DNA of 64,000 nt from Flavobacterium fluvii (GCF_900129545.1 NZ_FQWB01000002.1:468473-532472); one strand, 5' to 3'; counted from the stretch's first letter, positions 8,604 to 17,911 are shown. Program-made: numbers and translations. Notes: generated by a model not told the origin, from the letters alone.

Positions 8604-8669
8604 ACGACATTTTGACTGTCCATAAGGGGGTTACGAACGACAAAATGACTTAAAAAAAGACAAAATGAG
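8604..8669. promoter_or_regulatory. GACAAAATG-type motifs between clpB and ytxJ
   Basis: ACGACATTTTGACTGTC (8604-8620) and ACGACAAAATGACT (8637-8650) form an imperfect inverted pair around a G-rich core (CATAAGGGGGTTACGA); a third copy GACAAAATGAG at 8659-8669 overlaps the ytxJ start codon. The position between two stress genes suggests an operator or heat-shock element. No regulator is identified. Confidence 0.35.
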
Positions 8670-9054
8670 TGTATTTTCAAATATTTTCGGCGGTTCTGAA
8701 GAACAAGATAAATTAAACAGTAAAATCAATTGGATTCCATTAAATTATTTGGGTCAATTGGATGAATTGGTTGCGTTTTCAGACCAGAAACCAGCAGTTA
8801 TTTTTAAACACAGCACCCGTTGCAGCGTGAGCAGGTTTGCCTTGAAACAATTTGAAAAACAATTTGATTTAAAAGAAGAAGTAGATGCTTATTTCCTCGA
8901 TTTATTGGAGTACAGAGATATTTCAAATGAAATAGCCAGTCGTTTTGGAGTGTATCACCAGTCACCACAATTGTTGTTGATCAAGGAAGGAAAATCGGTT
9001 TATGATGTTTCCCACGATGAAATTGATGCCGGGGAGTTGAAAAACATCTTGTAG
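8665..9054 (+). CDS. ytxJ: Bacillithiol-system redox protein YtxJ
   Basis: A 129-residue monothiol thioredoxin-fold protein. The conserved motif HSTRCSVSRFAL puts the single redox cysteine at residue 53, and HQSPQLLLIKEGK supplies the cis-proline segment (about 97-109). YtxJ proteins occur mainly in bacteria that make bacillithiol and are predicted bacilliredoxin-like partners that remove bacillithiol from proteins; many Flavobacteria have the bacillithiol pathway. The gene is divergent from clpB, consistent with a stress role. The start is supported by a good promoter upstream and by the usual MSVF-type N-terminus. Confidence 0.85.
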   Translation: MSVFSNIFGGSEEQDKLNSKINWIPLNYLGQLDELVAFSDQKPAVIFKHSTRCSVSRFALKQFEKQFDLKEEVDAYFLDLLEYRDISNEIASRFGVYHQSPQLLLIKEGKSVYDVSHDEIDAGELKNIL

Positions 9055-9251
9055 GATTTTAGTAGTTTATATATTAGACTTTTAAAAGTACAACTATGTA
9101 ACTAGAATCTTCATAAATTGTTTTCATTTCGGAGATAAAGAAATAAATCAAAGCGGATTGCCCGTTATCAAAGGGTAGAAAGATGGAGTGCGTGAACAAC
9201 TAAGTGTCTAAATAATGATAAGGCTCCAATTTATTGGTGACAAAATCCGGC

Positions 9252-9947
9252 TTATAGGCCTGTTTTTTTTATTTTAAATTCCAATCCAATATTTCGGACG
9301 CTTTCAATACTTATTCTGGAATCGTCCTTGAAATATTTGCGGATTTTACTGATATAGACATCCATACTTCTTCCTGAAAAAAAGTCGTCACTGCCCCAAA
9401 TTGTTTTCAAAATTTGCTCTCTTTTTATCATTTGATTTTTATGAGTATAAAAGAAATGAATGAGGCTGGCTTCTTTTTCAGTCAGTTGCTGAATTACAGC
9501 ACCGTTTTTGAGACATAATCTTTTGGTATCAAATACATAAAAACCAATTTGCAGTTCATCAGTTGCTGTAGAAAATTGATTTTGACTGCTTCTTTTTATG
9601 ATATTATTCAGGCGCAAAACAAGTTCATCAGCCTCAAAAGGTTTTACGATATAATCATCGGCACCCAATTTTAATCCAATGATTTTGTCTTCTTTCAGTT
9701 TTCTTGCTGTTAGAAAGATGAAAGGAATTTCGGGATTGATTTGGATGATTTTTTCGGCAAGGGTAAATCCGTCCATTTTGGGCATCATAACATCAAAAAC
9801 ACAAATGTCAAAGTGCCCAGTTTGGAAAACAGCCAAAGCTTCTTCACCATTTTCTGCCCAAGTGATTTCAAATTGGTGCAGTTCTAGATAATGTTTGAGA
9901 ACGCCAGCAAAATCACCATCGTCTTCGGCTAAAAGTATTTTTTTCAA
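9252..9947 (-). CDS. OmpR-family response regulator
   Basis: A 231-residue two-component response regulator. The receiver domain (1-120) has the acidic pair in LLAEDDGDF, the phosphoacceptor Asp52 in FDVMMPKMDGF, the conserved Thr/Ala and Lys in FLTARKLKEDK. The C-terminal winged-helix (about 130-228) is OmpR/PhoB type, with TEKEASLIHFFYTHKNQMIKR and RSMDVYISKIRKYFKDD. The gene follows the kinase gene by 8 bases, so both are co-transcribed. By position the likely target is the divergent outer membrane protein gene at 11458. Confidence 0.93.
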   Translation of the reverse strand: MKKILLAEDDGDFAGVLKHYLELHQFEITWAENGEEALAVFQTGHFDICVFDVMMPKMDGFTLAEKIIQINPEIPFIFLTARKLKEDKIIGLKLGADDYIVKPFEADELVLRLNNIIKRSSQNQFSTATDELQIGFYVFDTKRLCLKNGAVIQQLTEKEASLIHFFYTHKNQMIKREQILKTIWGSDDFFSGRSMDVYISKIRKYFKDDSRISIESVRNIGLEFKIKKTGL

Positions 9948-9955
9948 ATGCTAAA

Positions 9956-11317
9956 TTATTGAATTTTAAACATAATAGTAAACTCCGAGCCCTTTCCTAA
10001 ATCACTTATAACATCAATTGTACCCTGATGTGCTTTTATGATTTGTTTTACATAAAAAAGTCCCAAACCCAGCCCTTTTGCATTATGAAGATTCCCTTGT
10101 TCAACTCTATAAAACTTATCGAATAATAAGGAATGCTTGCTTTTTGAAATTCCAATTCCATCATCTTTAATACTAATATTGAATTGGTTTTTATTTAGTT
10201 CCGTTTTAATAGTGATAGTGTTACTGCCATATTTCACGGCATTTTCGAGCACATTTAGAATAGCTGTCGTCAGATGAAATTTATCCAAAACCAAAGCTGT
10301 TTCATTCGTATTAAAATGAGTTTTGACAGTCACTTTTGGAAACGTAATTTTAAAATCGGCAACAATAGCTTTTAAAAATGATTCGGCTTCAATTTTCTCT
10401 TTTTGCAGTTCAATTTCGTTTTCGCCCAATGAATTAGCCATTACCTGATCGATTAAATTTTGCAGCCGATGATTTTGACGGGAAATAGTATTCAAAACAC
10501 TGTTGAATTGCTCCTCATTTTCACGAATATCTTTTCTTTCCAGTATTTTTGCAGAAATTCCCAATGTTGTCAATGGAGTCTTGAGTTCGTGTGTGATATT
10601 ATTGATAAAATCGGTTTTGACATCGTTTACCTTCTTTTGCTTTATTAATGCTTTGATGGCAATTACAAAAAGAGTTATCAGCGTTAGAATCGATAGCAAT
10701 GATAATAATAAAATCATTTTCATTCGTTCGAAAATGATCATTTCCCAATCGATAACAGAAACGTACATTGAATCTTCGGTTAGCAATTTATAATCCTGCA
10801 TTTGAAGTGAGCCAGTTGTTGTACTGACATAATTTCGTACCAAAAAGGCATTATTCAAAGACTTTAGATTACCATAGATTTTATTCTGTATAAGAGGCTT
10901 TTCTGAAAAAATAGTATCACTTTTTTTATGGTTGTTATAAATGACAAACTTATTCAGGACAATTGCAAAATCAATGGCAATATTTGGAAAATCTCTTTTA
11001 AATCTAAGCTGTATTTTTCGTGTCAAAGCATCATTAGATTCATCTAGAATTAAAGTGCTTTTAATTGCAGTTTTTGACTTTTTATCCAAAACATAATTTT
11101 GTGCCAATAGCTTATAAAGTCTTTCCTTTTTATTAACATAAGCAGAGTCAATATCGCTGTAATCATTCGTTATTTTGGCAATATCTTCCTTGATTTCGGA
11201 GTGAAACTGAGCTACTTTATAATCATAAGCTGTTTTTACCAAGTAGCATTGCACAACCGATAAAGTAATTAATGCAACGATAGAAAACGCGATTAGTAAA
11301 TTGATTCTTTGCTTCAT
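9956..11317 (-). CDS. Sensor histidine kinase
   Basis: A membrane-bound histidine kinase partner of the following response regulator. I place the start at the ATG at 11317 (MKQRINLLIAFS, 453 residues); the frame stays open to a TTG at 11359, but an N-terminal membrane helix begins directly after the ATG. Layout: TM1 (about 5-25), periplasmic region of about 190 residues without a recognised domain, TM2 (about 205-230), HisKA with the phosphorylated His in FINNITHELKTPLTTL, then the HATPase_c domain with N box LNVLENAVKYG, G1 DDGIGI and G2 GLGLGLFYVKQI. Typical of kinases that sense cell-envelope conditions. Confidence 0.93.
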   Translation of the reverse strand: MKQRINLLIAFSIVALITLSVVQCYLVKTAYDYKVAQFHSEIKEDIAKITNDYSDIDSAYVNKKERLYKLLAQNYVLDKKSKTAIKSTLILDESNDALTRKIQLRFKRDFPNIAIDFAIVLNKFVIYNNHKKSDTIFSEKPLIQNKIYGNLKSLNNAFLVRNYVSTTTGSLQMQDYKLLTEDSMYVSVIDWEMIIFERMKMILLLSLLSILTLITLFVIAIKALIKQKKVNDVKTDFINNITHELKTPLTTLGISAKILERKDIRENEEQFNSVLNTISRQNHRLQNLIDQVMANSLGENEIELQKEKIEAESFLKAIVADFKITFPKVTVKTHFNTNETALVLDKFHLTTAILNVLENAVKYGSNTITIKTELNKNQFNISIKDDGIGISKSKHSLLFDKFYRVEQGNLHNAKGLGLGLFYVKQIIKAHQGTIDVISDLGKGSEFTIMFKIQ

Positions 11318-11457
11318 TCGATAAAAATTGAATTCAAAAATAATTCTTTTATTAATCAAATCCGTTATTAACTCCGCATTAACCTTCGATTAACTTTCAA
11401 AGCGGGTATTTAGATTCATTTTTGCAGTGTTTCTAAATCACAAAACGCACTATTTTA

Positions 11458-13575
11458 ATGAAAAAAAAATCAAGAATTCAGAATACAAAAATTATAATTT
11501 GTCTTATTATTTCAGGCTTTGGTTACGGACAAAATACGAAAGTAAATGACAGTATTTCCAATAAATTAAGCGAAGTTGTAGTTACAAAAGAAAAAAAAAT
11601 GTTCACCAATAAAAATGGAAATATCAAAGTGGATGTGGCTAATTCGATTCTGAATGCAATTCCAAATACAATAGATTTGCTTTCAAAATTACCCAATATT
11701 ACGATCAGTGCCGACAAAGAAAACATCACGGTTATTGGGAAAGGAAATCCTTTGATATACATCGATAATCAAAAAATTGGGATGAATGATTTGAATGCCT
11801 TGTCTGTTGACGAAATTAAAACAATTGAAATCATAAATAATCCATCCTCCAAATATGAAGCAGAAGGGAGAGCCGTTATTTTGATAACCCGAAAGTTCAG
11901 CAAAAAGGAAGGCTCACAAACAACTTTATCAGAAGTAGCTTCATTCAAAAAAGAATTCAATAACTATCTTGGCATAAATTCGAGTTATAAAAAGAACAAA
12001 TTCGAATGGAAAGCCAATTTCAATTACAATAAACTACAGCCTTGGGAAAGCCATAGGATTGATTATCAAATTCCAGATGCTGATATTATTTCGAATTATG
12101 ATGTTGCTACCGCAAATACCAAAAGGAAGCAGTTTATTTTTGGAGGAGGGCTTTTTTATAAAATTAATGACGAAGATTATTTTTCAATTAGCATCAACAG
12201 CAAACTGCAAAGTGAACCTTTTAACATAAACACCACAACCTACAATAAAAAAGATGATCTTGAAAATAATGTGGTTACGTACAGTGATAATGAGAGCCAG
12301 AAGAATTTTATTAACTCTTTTATCAATTATTCCAAAAAAATAAAGGCTATTGACACGCAGTTCTTTACAGGTTTTCAATATTCAAATTTTGATCAGGATT
12401 CAAAGTCGCTGGCTCAGAATAATTTTAATGACACTCAATTTGAATTGGCGCAAAACAGTGATCAAAAATTCAATGTTGCTGTTTTTTCGGGCAGGGCAGA
12501 TTTTGAAAAGAAATTTAAAAATGAATTGAAATTGGAATACGGTGCACTTTATTTGTCTGCAAATGCTAAAACAGATTTTGAAATCTTAAATTTTGAAACC
12601 AATAATACAATCAGCTCGATTTATAATTTCAAAGAGAAAAACAGTGCAGGTTATACACAACTATCAGGAAGCTTCAAAAAGATTGGCTATTTGGTTGGTT
12701 TAAGAGTCGAAAACGCCAATATTGTTGGAAAATTCAAGAATGATAATGCACCATTAATCAATAAGTATTATACTGATTTTTTTCCTAAAGCACAGTTTGA
12801 CATTCCAATTGACAGCACCAAATCGATAACAGTAAATTATTCCAAAAGCATTTCAAGGCCCAATTATTCATCGACAAGTCAGGGATCAACTTACATAAAT
12901 CCATATTTTTTATATTCGAGAAATATCAATTTAAATCCAACTATTAACAATCAGATTTCATCCACTTTTCAATATCACGATAAATCAGTAAAACTAAGTT
13001 ATTATCAAAATACAGATCCTGTTTACAGCAGTTTTACATTTGACAATCAAAATAACATACTCATTTTTAGAGAAATAAATTTCGAAAAAGAGACAGGTTT
13101 TAATTTAGAATTCACCTTGCCTTTTACTTATAAAATCTGGACTTCAACGAACAGCTTAAGCTGTATACTGAATAAAATTGAAGATGCTTCTGCTGAATTT
13201 ATTACATCAAAACCGTATTTATATTATTATTCCAACAATGAATTTAAACTACCAAAAGGGTATTCGTTCGTGCTGACAGCCTATGGTCTAACAAATCAAA
13301 AAGAAGGGATTTTTGAGAGAAAGGCTTGGTTTATTATGAATTTAGGGGTTTCAAAAACATTTTTCACGAATTGGAATTGCTCCTTAAGCTATAATGATAT
13401 TTTTAGAAACACGATTTATCAAGAAAGTTTTACGATAAACAATATTAGTTCAACAGCTAGATATTTAGTTGATGCACACGAATTTTCAATAGCAGTTAAA
13501 TACTCCTTTGGAAAAATAAAACCGACTGAGTTTAAAGAAAAAAATGTTGATGATAACTTAATTAGAGTTAAGTAA
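11458..13575 (+). CDS. Outer membrane beta-barrel family protein (TonB-receptor-like)
   Basis: A 705-residue secreted protein. Residues 1-24 form a signal peptide ending in GYGQ. A plug-like domain follows (about 40-150): LSEVVVTKEKK, VDVANSILNAIPNTIDLLSKLP, and DEIKTIEIINNPSSKYEAEG match the TonB-dependent receptor plug of the Bacteroidota outer membrane beta-barrel family. The rest is beta-barrel strands, with FPKAQFDIPI and KSISRPNY segments typical of the family. Unlike many relatives it lacks the N-terminal carboxypeptidase-like domain. No SusD partner is present. It is divergent from a two-component system that probably controls it. The transported substrate is unknown. Confidence 0.85.
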   Translation: MKKKSRIQNTKIIICLIISGFGYGQNTKVNDSISNKLSEVVVTKEKKMFTNKNGNIKVDVANSILNAIPNTIDLLSKLPNITISADKENITVIGKGNPLIYIDNQKIGMNDLNALSVDEIKTIEIINNPSSKYEAEGRAVILITRKFSKKEGSQTTLSEVASFKKEFNNYLGINSSYKKNKFEWKANFNYNKLQPWESHRIDYQIPDADIISNYDVATANTKRKQFIFGGGLFYKINDEDYFSISINSKLQSEPFNINTTTYNKKDDLENNVVTYSDNESQKNFINSFINYSKKIKAIDTQFFTGFQYSNFDQDSKSLAQNNFNDTQFELAQNSDQKFNVAVFSGRADFEKKFKNELKLEYGALYLSANAKTDFEILNFETNNTISSIYNFKEKNSAGYTQLSGSFKKIGYLVGLRVENANIVGKFKNDNAPLINKYYTDFFPKAQFDIPIDSTKSITVNYSKSISRPNYSSTSQGSTYINPYFLYSRNINLNPTINNQISSTFQYHDKSVKLSYYQNTDPVYSSFTFDNQNNILIFREINFEKETGFNLEFTLPFTYKIWTSTNSLSCILNKIEDASAEFITSKPYLYYYSNNEFKLPKGYSFVLTAYGLTNQKEGIFERKAWFIMNLGVSKTFFTNWNCSLSYNDIFRNTIYQESFTINNISSTARYLVDAHEFSIAVKYSFGKIKPTEFKEKNVDDNLIRVK

Positions 13576-13588
13576 TTTGTAAAAAATA

Positions 13589-13630
13589 AAGAGAGCCTTT
13601 GTATTAATTACAAGGGCTCTCTTTAAGATA
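13589..13630 (+). terminator. Terminator after beta-barrel gene
   Basis: Strong hairpin GAGAGCC(CTT)TTGTA...TACAAGGGCTCTC (about 13591-13623) followed by TTTAAG, just after the stop at 13575. It also stands at the far end of the arg operon (converging from the right) but 70 bases beyond argH. Confidence 0.7.
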
Positions 13631-13696
13631 TTTATTTAGGCGCTATTGAAAAACAAGTCTTCATCCTTATTTTTTTTTCGTCAGTAGATTTTTTTT

Positions 13697-14977
13697 CTAA
13701 AAAGCCAATTTCATTTTTTCTTTAATTTCCTCCAAGCAAAGGTTGTTGATGCTTCCTTCGTGGGTATGTTTGGTTTCTTTAGGCGATTGAAAAGTACCAT
13801 TTTCGAGTTGTTCTGCAACGGCTTTGTAGGCATCCCTGAACGGCATTCCCGCTACCACCATTTCGTTTAAAGTATCAACTGTAAACAGGTAATCATATTT
13901 TTTATCGGCAAGAATATTGTCTTTTACCTTGATGTCCTTGATGGAGAAAATCGCAATATCCAAACAAGCTTTCAAGTTTTGAATGGCAGGAAACAAACCT
14001 TCTTTCAATAATTGAAAATCCCTGTGGTAACCACTTGGCAAGTTATTTGTGATTAAGGTGATTTCGTAAGGCAAAGCTTGAATCTTGTTGCATTTTCCAC
14101 GAATCAATTCAAAAACATCCGGGTTTTTCTTGTGTGGCATAATGCTGGAACCTGTCGTCAAATGGGAAGGCAAAGTGATGAAATCAAAATTCTGGCTCAT
14201 GTACAAACAAACATCCATCGAGAATTTAGCCAAAGTCGCGGCCACGCTGCTCATTGCGAAAGCAACCGTTTTCTCTGATTTTCCACGGCTCATTTGTGCG
14301 GCAACCGAATTGAATTTCAAGGTTTCAAATCCTAATTCCTGAGTGGTAAAAGTTCTGTTGATAGGGAAAGAGCTTCCGTAACCTGCAGCCGAACCCAATG
14401 GATTTTGATCCACAATTTTCAAGGCGGCATTCAGCATGGTAATGTCGTCAATCAAGGTTTCGGCATAAGCAGAAAACCACATTCCGAAAGAGGAGGGCAT
14501 TGCAATTTGCAAATGCGTGTAACCCGGCAACAACACGTTTTGGTGTTTTTCTGCCGATTCCATCAACAAATCAAACAAGGTTTTTACTTGCGATTTGAAT
14601 TCGGTTACCACATCTTTTAGGTACAAGTTCACGTCAACCAAAACTTGGTCGTTGCGAGAACGAGCAGTATGTATTTTCTTTCCGGCATCGCCCAGTTTTA
14701 TGGTCAAAAGGTATTCGATTTTGGAATGTATGTCTTCAAAACTGTCTTCAATTTCAAATATGCCTTTTTCGGCATCGATGATGATGTCTTCCAATGCCAA
14801 AACCAAAGAATCAGTTTCTTCTTCCGTTAAAAGTCCGATTTGACACAACATTTTGGCGTGGGCGATAGAACCCAAAGCATCATATTTGGCCAAAACTAAA
14901 TCCAATTCACGGTCATTTCCAACGGTAAAATGTTCTATTTGTTTATCTGTTGGTATTCCTTTTTCCCAAAGTTTCAT
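13697..14977 (-). CDS. argH: Argininosuccinate lyase
   Basis: A 426-residue cytoplasmic enzyme that splits argininosuccinate into arginine and fumarate, the last step of arginine synthesis. Fumarase/aspartase superfamily signature GSSIMPHKKNPDVFELIRG is present around residue 275, with the N-terminal active-site segment HTARSRNDQV (about 103-112) and PGYTHLQIAMPSSFG (about 156-170). Slightly shorter than the E. coli enzyme. Last gene of the operon, 10 bases after the deacetylase gene, so translation is probably linked. Confidence 0.96.
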   Translation of the reverse strand: MKLWEKGIPTDKQIEHFTVGNDRELDLVLAKYDALGSIAHAKMLCQIGLLTEEETDSLVLALEDIIIDAEKGIFEIEDSFEDIHSKIEYLLTIKLGDAGKKIHTARSRNDQVLVDVNLYLKDVVTEFKSQVKTLFDLLMESAEKHQNVLLPGYTHLQIAMPSSFGMWFSAYAETLIDDITMLNAALKIVDQNPLGSAAGYGSSFPINRTFTTQELGFETLKFNSVAAQMSRGKSEKTVAFAMSSVAATLAKFSMDVCLYMSQNFDFITLPSHLTTGSSIMPHKKNPDVFELIRGKCNKIQALPYEITLITNNLPSGYHRDFQLLKEGLFPAIQNLKACLDIAIFSIKDIKVKDNILADKKYDYLFTVDTLNEMVVAGMPFRDAYKAVAEQLENGTFQSPKETKHTHEGSINNLCLEEIKEKMKLAF

Positions 14978-14987
14978 AAGCGTATTT

Positions 14988-16058
14988 TTATTGTTTGAAA
15001 AAATCAGTCAGTATTTTGATATACAATTGGATTCCTTCTTCTATTTCGTGTACATATATAAATTCGTCAGCCGAGTGTGACCGCAAGCTTTCTCCTGGTC
15101 CCAGTTTCAAAGATTTGCAATACAAAACAGATTGATCGGAAAGGGTAGGCGAGCCGTAAGTCGTTCTTCCCAAAGCGATTCCTGCTTTTACCAATCCGTG
15201 ATTCACAGGAATTGACGAAGCATTCAAGTGCATCGAACGCGGTGTTACTTCGGCATTCACGTTTGCTTTTACCGTTTCCAGAATTTCGGTATTGTTGTAA
15301 CAATCATTCACCCGGATATCGACAACCAAATGGCATTCTGCCGGAACCACATTGTGTTGTTTTCCTGCGGTAACTTGGGTTACGGTCATTTTTACGGGAC
15401 CTAAAACCTCGGATATTTTCTCGAATTGATAGGATTTGAACCATTCAATCACGGGCATTGCATTGTAAACAGGATTGTCCGGATTGTTGTGTGCGGCGTG
15501 GCTTGCCGTACCTTTCACGACAATATCCAATACCAATAATCCTTTTTCGGCTACAGCCAATTGCATTAAAGTTGGTTCGCCAATGATGGCGCAATCCAAT
15601 TCCGGTAAATGTTTCAAAACGCTGTTTAATCCATTTTTTCCGCTGCTTTCTTCTTCTGCCGAAGCCACGATTACAACATTGTAAGGCAGATTTTCAACGG
15701 CATAAAAATGAGTGAATGTGGCGATTAATGATACCAAACAACCGCCGGCATCATTGCTTCCCAAACCAAATAATTTTCCATCTTCAACTTTAGCTTCAAA
15801 TGGGTTATTGGTGTAACCTTGGTTAGGTTTCACGGTATCGTGATGCGAATTCAGTAAAAGAGTAGGTTTGGATTTGTCAAAATGTTTATTGTAAGCCCAA
15901 ATGTTGTTGTTTTCTCTTTCGAAAGGAATGTTGTTCTGGGTAAACCAATTTTCGATTAAAAGCGCTGTTTGATCTTCTTCACTCGAAAAGGATGGTGTTT
16001 CAATCAACGATTTCAATAGCGCAATGGCTTCTTGTATATGGGTTTCTATGTTTTTCAT
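14988..16058 (-). CDS. M20 deacylase, ArgE-type (acetyl/succinylornithine or -citrulline)
   Basis: A 356-residue M20-family zinc amidohydrolase. Metal ligands are visible as SHHDTVKP (first His), NDAGGCL (bridging Asp), the catalytic Glu pair in ASAEEES, EPT and SHSADEF near the C-terminus. In this operon it should remove the N-acyl group from the acylated intermediate. Because the operon carries an N-acylornithine carbamoyltransferase rather than an ordinary ornithine carbamoyltransferase, the substrate is probably N-acetylcitrulline (or the succinyl equivalent) rather than acetylornithine. This substrate inference comes from context. The gene is preceded by a repeat-filled gap after argB. 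Confidence 0.88.
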   Translation of the reverse strand: MKNIETHIQEAIALLKSLIETPSFSSEEDQTALLIENWFTQNNIPFERENNNIWAYNKHFDKSKPTLLLNSHHDTVKPNQGYTNNPFEAKVEDGKLFGLGSNDAGGCLVSLIATFTHFYAVENLPYNVVIVASAEEESSGKNGLNSVLKHLPELDCAIIGEPTLMQLAVAEKGLLVLDIVVKGTASHAAHNNPDNPVYNAMPVIEWFKSYQFEKISEVLGPVKMTVTQVTAGKQHNVVPAECHLVVDIRVNDCYNNTEILETVKANVNAEVTPRSMHLNASSIPVNHGLVKAGIALGRTTYGSPTLSDQSVLYCKSLKLGPGESLRSHSADEFIYVHEIEEGIQLYIKILTDFFKQ

Positions 16059-16069
16059 ATTTTACTTTT

Positions 16070-16180
16070 TTGCCACAAAGGCACGAAGTCACAAAGTTTT
16101 TTTATTTTTTACTGCAAAGACAAAAAGTCACGAAGTTTTTTTTAATCATTTCTTTGTGTCTTGGCGACTTCGTGGCAAAT
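16070..16180. repeat. Intercistronic inverted repeat (argB/argE gap)
   Basis: Left arm TTGCCACAAAGGCACGAAGT from 16070 and right arm CTTTGTGTCTTGGCGACTTC ending at 16180 pair imperfectly across a T/A-rich loop that itself contains GCAAAGACAAAAAGTCACGAAG. The TGCCACAAAGGCACGAAG motif is a common Bacteroidota intergenic element. A partial copy (ACCACAAAGGGCACAAAG) is at 18689-18706. Confidence 0.65.
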
Positions 16181-16183
16181 TAA

Positions 16184-16969
16184 TTATAATTCTATGCTCG
16201 TACAAATAGCCTTCGAATCTTTCAACATCCTGTGATGACCAATTTTTATTTTCTGGACTCCTTTGGACAAACTGTTGAAACAGTTGTCCAATTTCGGAAT
16301 CATCCCGGAATGAATTGCGCCTTCTTCTTTTAATTTGGAATAAAGAGCCGAATTGATTTGTTCAATTACCGAATTTTCATCTTCAACGTCGGTTAAAACC
16401 CCGGCTTTTTCGAAGCAATAATTCAAGGTTACTTCAAAAACTTCCGATGCAGCAATGGCTAATTCACTTGCAATCGTGTCGGCATTGGTGTTCAATAATT
16501 GTCCATTTTTATCGTGCGTGATGGCACAAAAGACAGGAACAATTCCGCTATTGATTAAGGTTTCCAATAAAGGAGTATTTACTTTTTGAACATCACCCAC
16601 AAAACCGTAATTGATAGTTGGGTGGTTTCTTTTGGTGGATTGAATCAAGTTGCCGTCGGCACCCGAAAAACCCATTGCATTGGTATTATGAGCCTGTAAT
16701 TGAGCAACAACATTTTTGTTGATTTCTCCGGCATAAATCATCACCACTACGTCAAGCATGGGTTTATCGGTAATTCTTCTTCCGTCAATCATTTGTGGAA
16801 CCAAGCCAATACTTTGCGCCATTTTGGTTGCTGATTTTCCGCCACCGTGAACCAGAATTTTGTTGCCTTCAATCTTGGAAAAATCGACCAAGAATTGTGA
16901 CAATTCAGCTGGATTATCGATGATGTTTCCACCAATTTTTATAATGGATAAGGATGGTTTATTTGACAT
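16184..16969 (-). CDS. argB: Acetylglutamate kinase
   Basis: A 261-residue amino-acid kinase that phosphorylates N-acylglutamate in the second step of arginine synthesis. The N-terminal IIKIGGNIID and LVHGGGKSATKMAQ motifs bind ATP and substrate; NTNADTIASELAIA and the C-terminal GMIPKLDNCFNSLSKGVQKIKIGH segments are typical of the family. No N-terminal extension of the arginine-feedback-sensitive type is present. The start overlaps the end of the carbamoyltransferase gene by 11 bases. Whether it uses acetyl- or succinylglutamate cannot be decided here. Confidence 0.95.
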   Translation of the reverse strand: MSNKPSLSIIKIGGNIIDNPAELSQFLVDFSKIEGNKILVHGGGKSATKMAQSIGLVPQMIDGRRITDKPMLDVVVMIYAGEINKNVVAQLQAHNTNAMGFSGADGNLIQSTKRNHPTINYGFVGDVQKVNTPLLETLINSGIVPVFCAITHDKNGQLLNTNADTIASELAIAASEVFEVTLNYCFEKAGVLTDVEDENSVIEQINSALYSKLKEEGAIHSGMIPKLDNCFNSLSKGVQKIKIGHHRMLKDSKAICTSIEL

Positions 16970-17909
16970 TTTCCAATATTTTTTGCAACACTAATTGAGC
17001 TGAATACGTTCTATTATTGGCTTGTTCTATAACCACTGAATTTTCGCTGTCAATTACTTCGTCTGTAACAATTACATTTCTACGAACTGGCAAACAGTGC
17101 ATAAATTTGGCATTGTTGGTCAGTTTCATTTTATCGGCAGTAACCGTCCAATTCGGGTCGGAGTTGGTAATTTGACCATATTCCTTGTAATTGCTCCAGT
17201 TTTTGGCATAGATAAAATCGGCATTTTCGAAAGCCTTGTCTTGATCGTATTCGATTATTGAATCTTTCGTGATTTCAGGATTCAATTCATAACCTTCTGG
17301 ATGCGTAATTACGAAATCCATAGTTGATTGCTTTTGCATCATTTCCACAAAAGAATTTGGAACTGCCTGTGGCAAAGCTCTTGGATGTGGTGCCCAGGTC
17401 AAAACTACTTTTGGTCTGTGTTTGGTTTTGTGTTCTGCCATTGTAATAGCATCGGCAAGGGATTGCATCGGATGTCCCGTGGCACTTTCCATATTTACTA
17501 TAGGTACAGTGGCGTATTTCAAGAAACCGGAAATTACGGTTTCGGCATTGTCTTTTTCTTTGTCCACCAATCCGGCGAAAGCCCTGATGGCAATTATGTC
17601 TGCGTATTGAGAAACTACTGCAGCAGCTTCCTTGATATGCTCGGAAGCACCTTGATTCATGATAGCTCCATCTTCATATTCAAGTGTCCAACCTTCGCTG
17701 CCAAAGTTCATCACCATCACGTTCATTCCTAAATTCAAGGCCGCTTTTTGGGTACTCAAACGCGTTCTCAAACTGGAATTAAAGAACAACATTACTAGTG
17801 CTTTGTTCTTGCCTAGTTTCTTGTTTTTAAGCGGATTCTTTTTGATTTTCAACGCTTGTTTCACCCATTTATCGAGTGAATCTATGTTTTGTATGGATAT
17901 AAAGTTCAT
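16959..17909 (-). CDS. N-acylornithine carbamoyltransferase
   Basis: A 316-residue carbamoyltransferase of the Bacteroidota/Xanthomonas type that uses N-acetylornithine or N-succinylornithine rather than free ornithine. The carbamoyl-phosphate motif is FNSSLRTRLST (residues 43-53, in place of the STRTR of ordinary enzymes), the second motif is HPMQSLADA, and CLPVRRN is present near the C-terminus. In characterised relatives one residue in the loop around position 90 sets acetyl versus succinyl preference; here the loop reads NQGASEHIKE (85-94), so Ser89/Glu90 are the candidates. The gene starts 2 bases after proB ends. Confidence 0.92.
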   Translation of the reverse strand: MNFISIQNIDSLDKWVKQALKIKKNPLKNKKLGKNKALVMLFFNSSLRTRLSTQKAALNLGMNVMVMNFGSEGWTLEYEDGAIMNQGASEHIKEAAAVVSQYADIIAIRAFAGLVDKEKDNAETVISGFLKYATVPIVNMESATGHPMQSLADAITMAEHKTKHRPKVVLTWAPHPRALPQAVPNSFVEMMQKQSTMDFVITHPEGYELNPEITKDSIIEYDQDKAFENADFIYAKNWSNYKEYGQITNSDPNWTVTADKMKLTNNAKFMHCLPVRRNVIVTDEVIDSENSVVIEQANNRTYSAQLVLQKILENVK

Positions 17910-17911
17910 AG

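Noticed and set aside
11318..11359. N-terminal extension of the histidine kinase to a TTG
   Set aside because: The ATG at 11317 is followed directly by the first membrane helix; the extension adds only polar residues.
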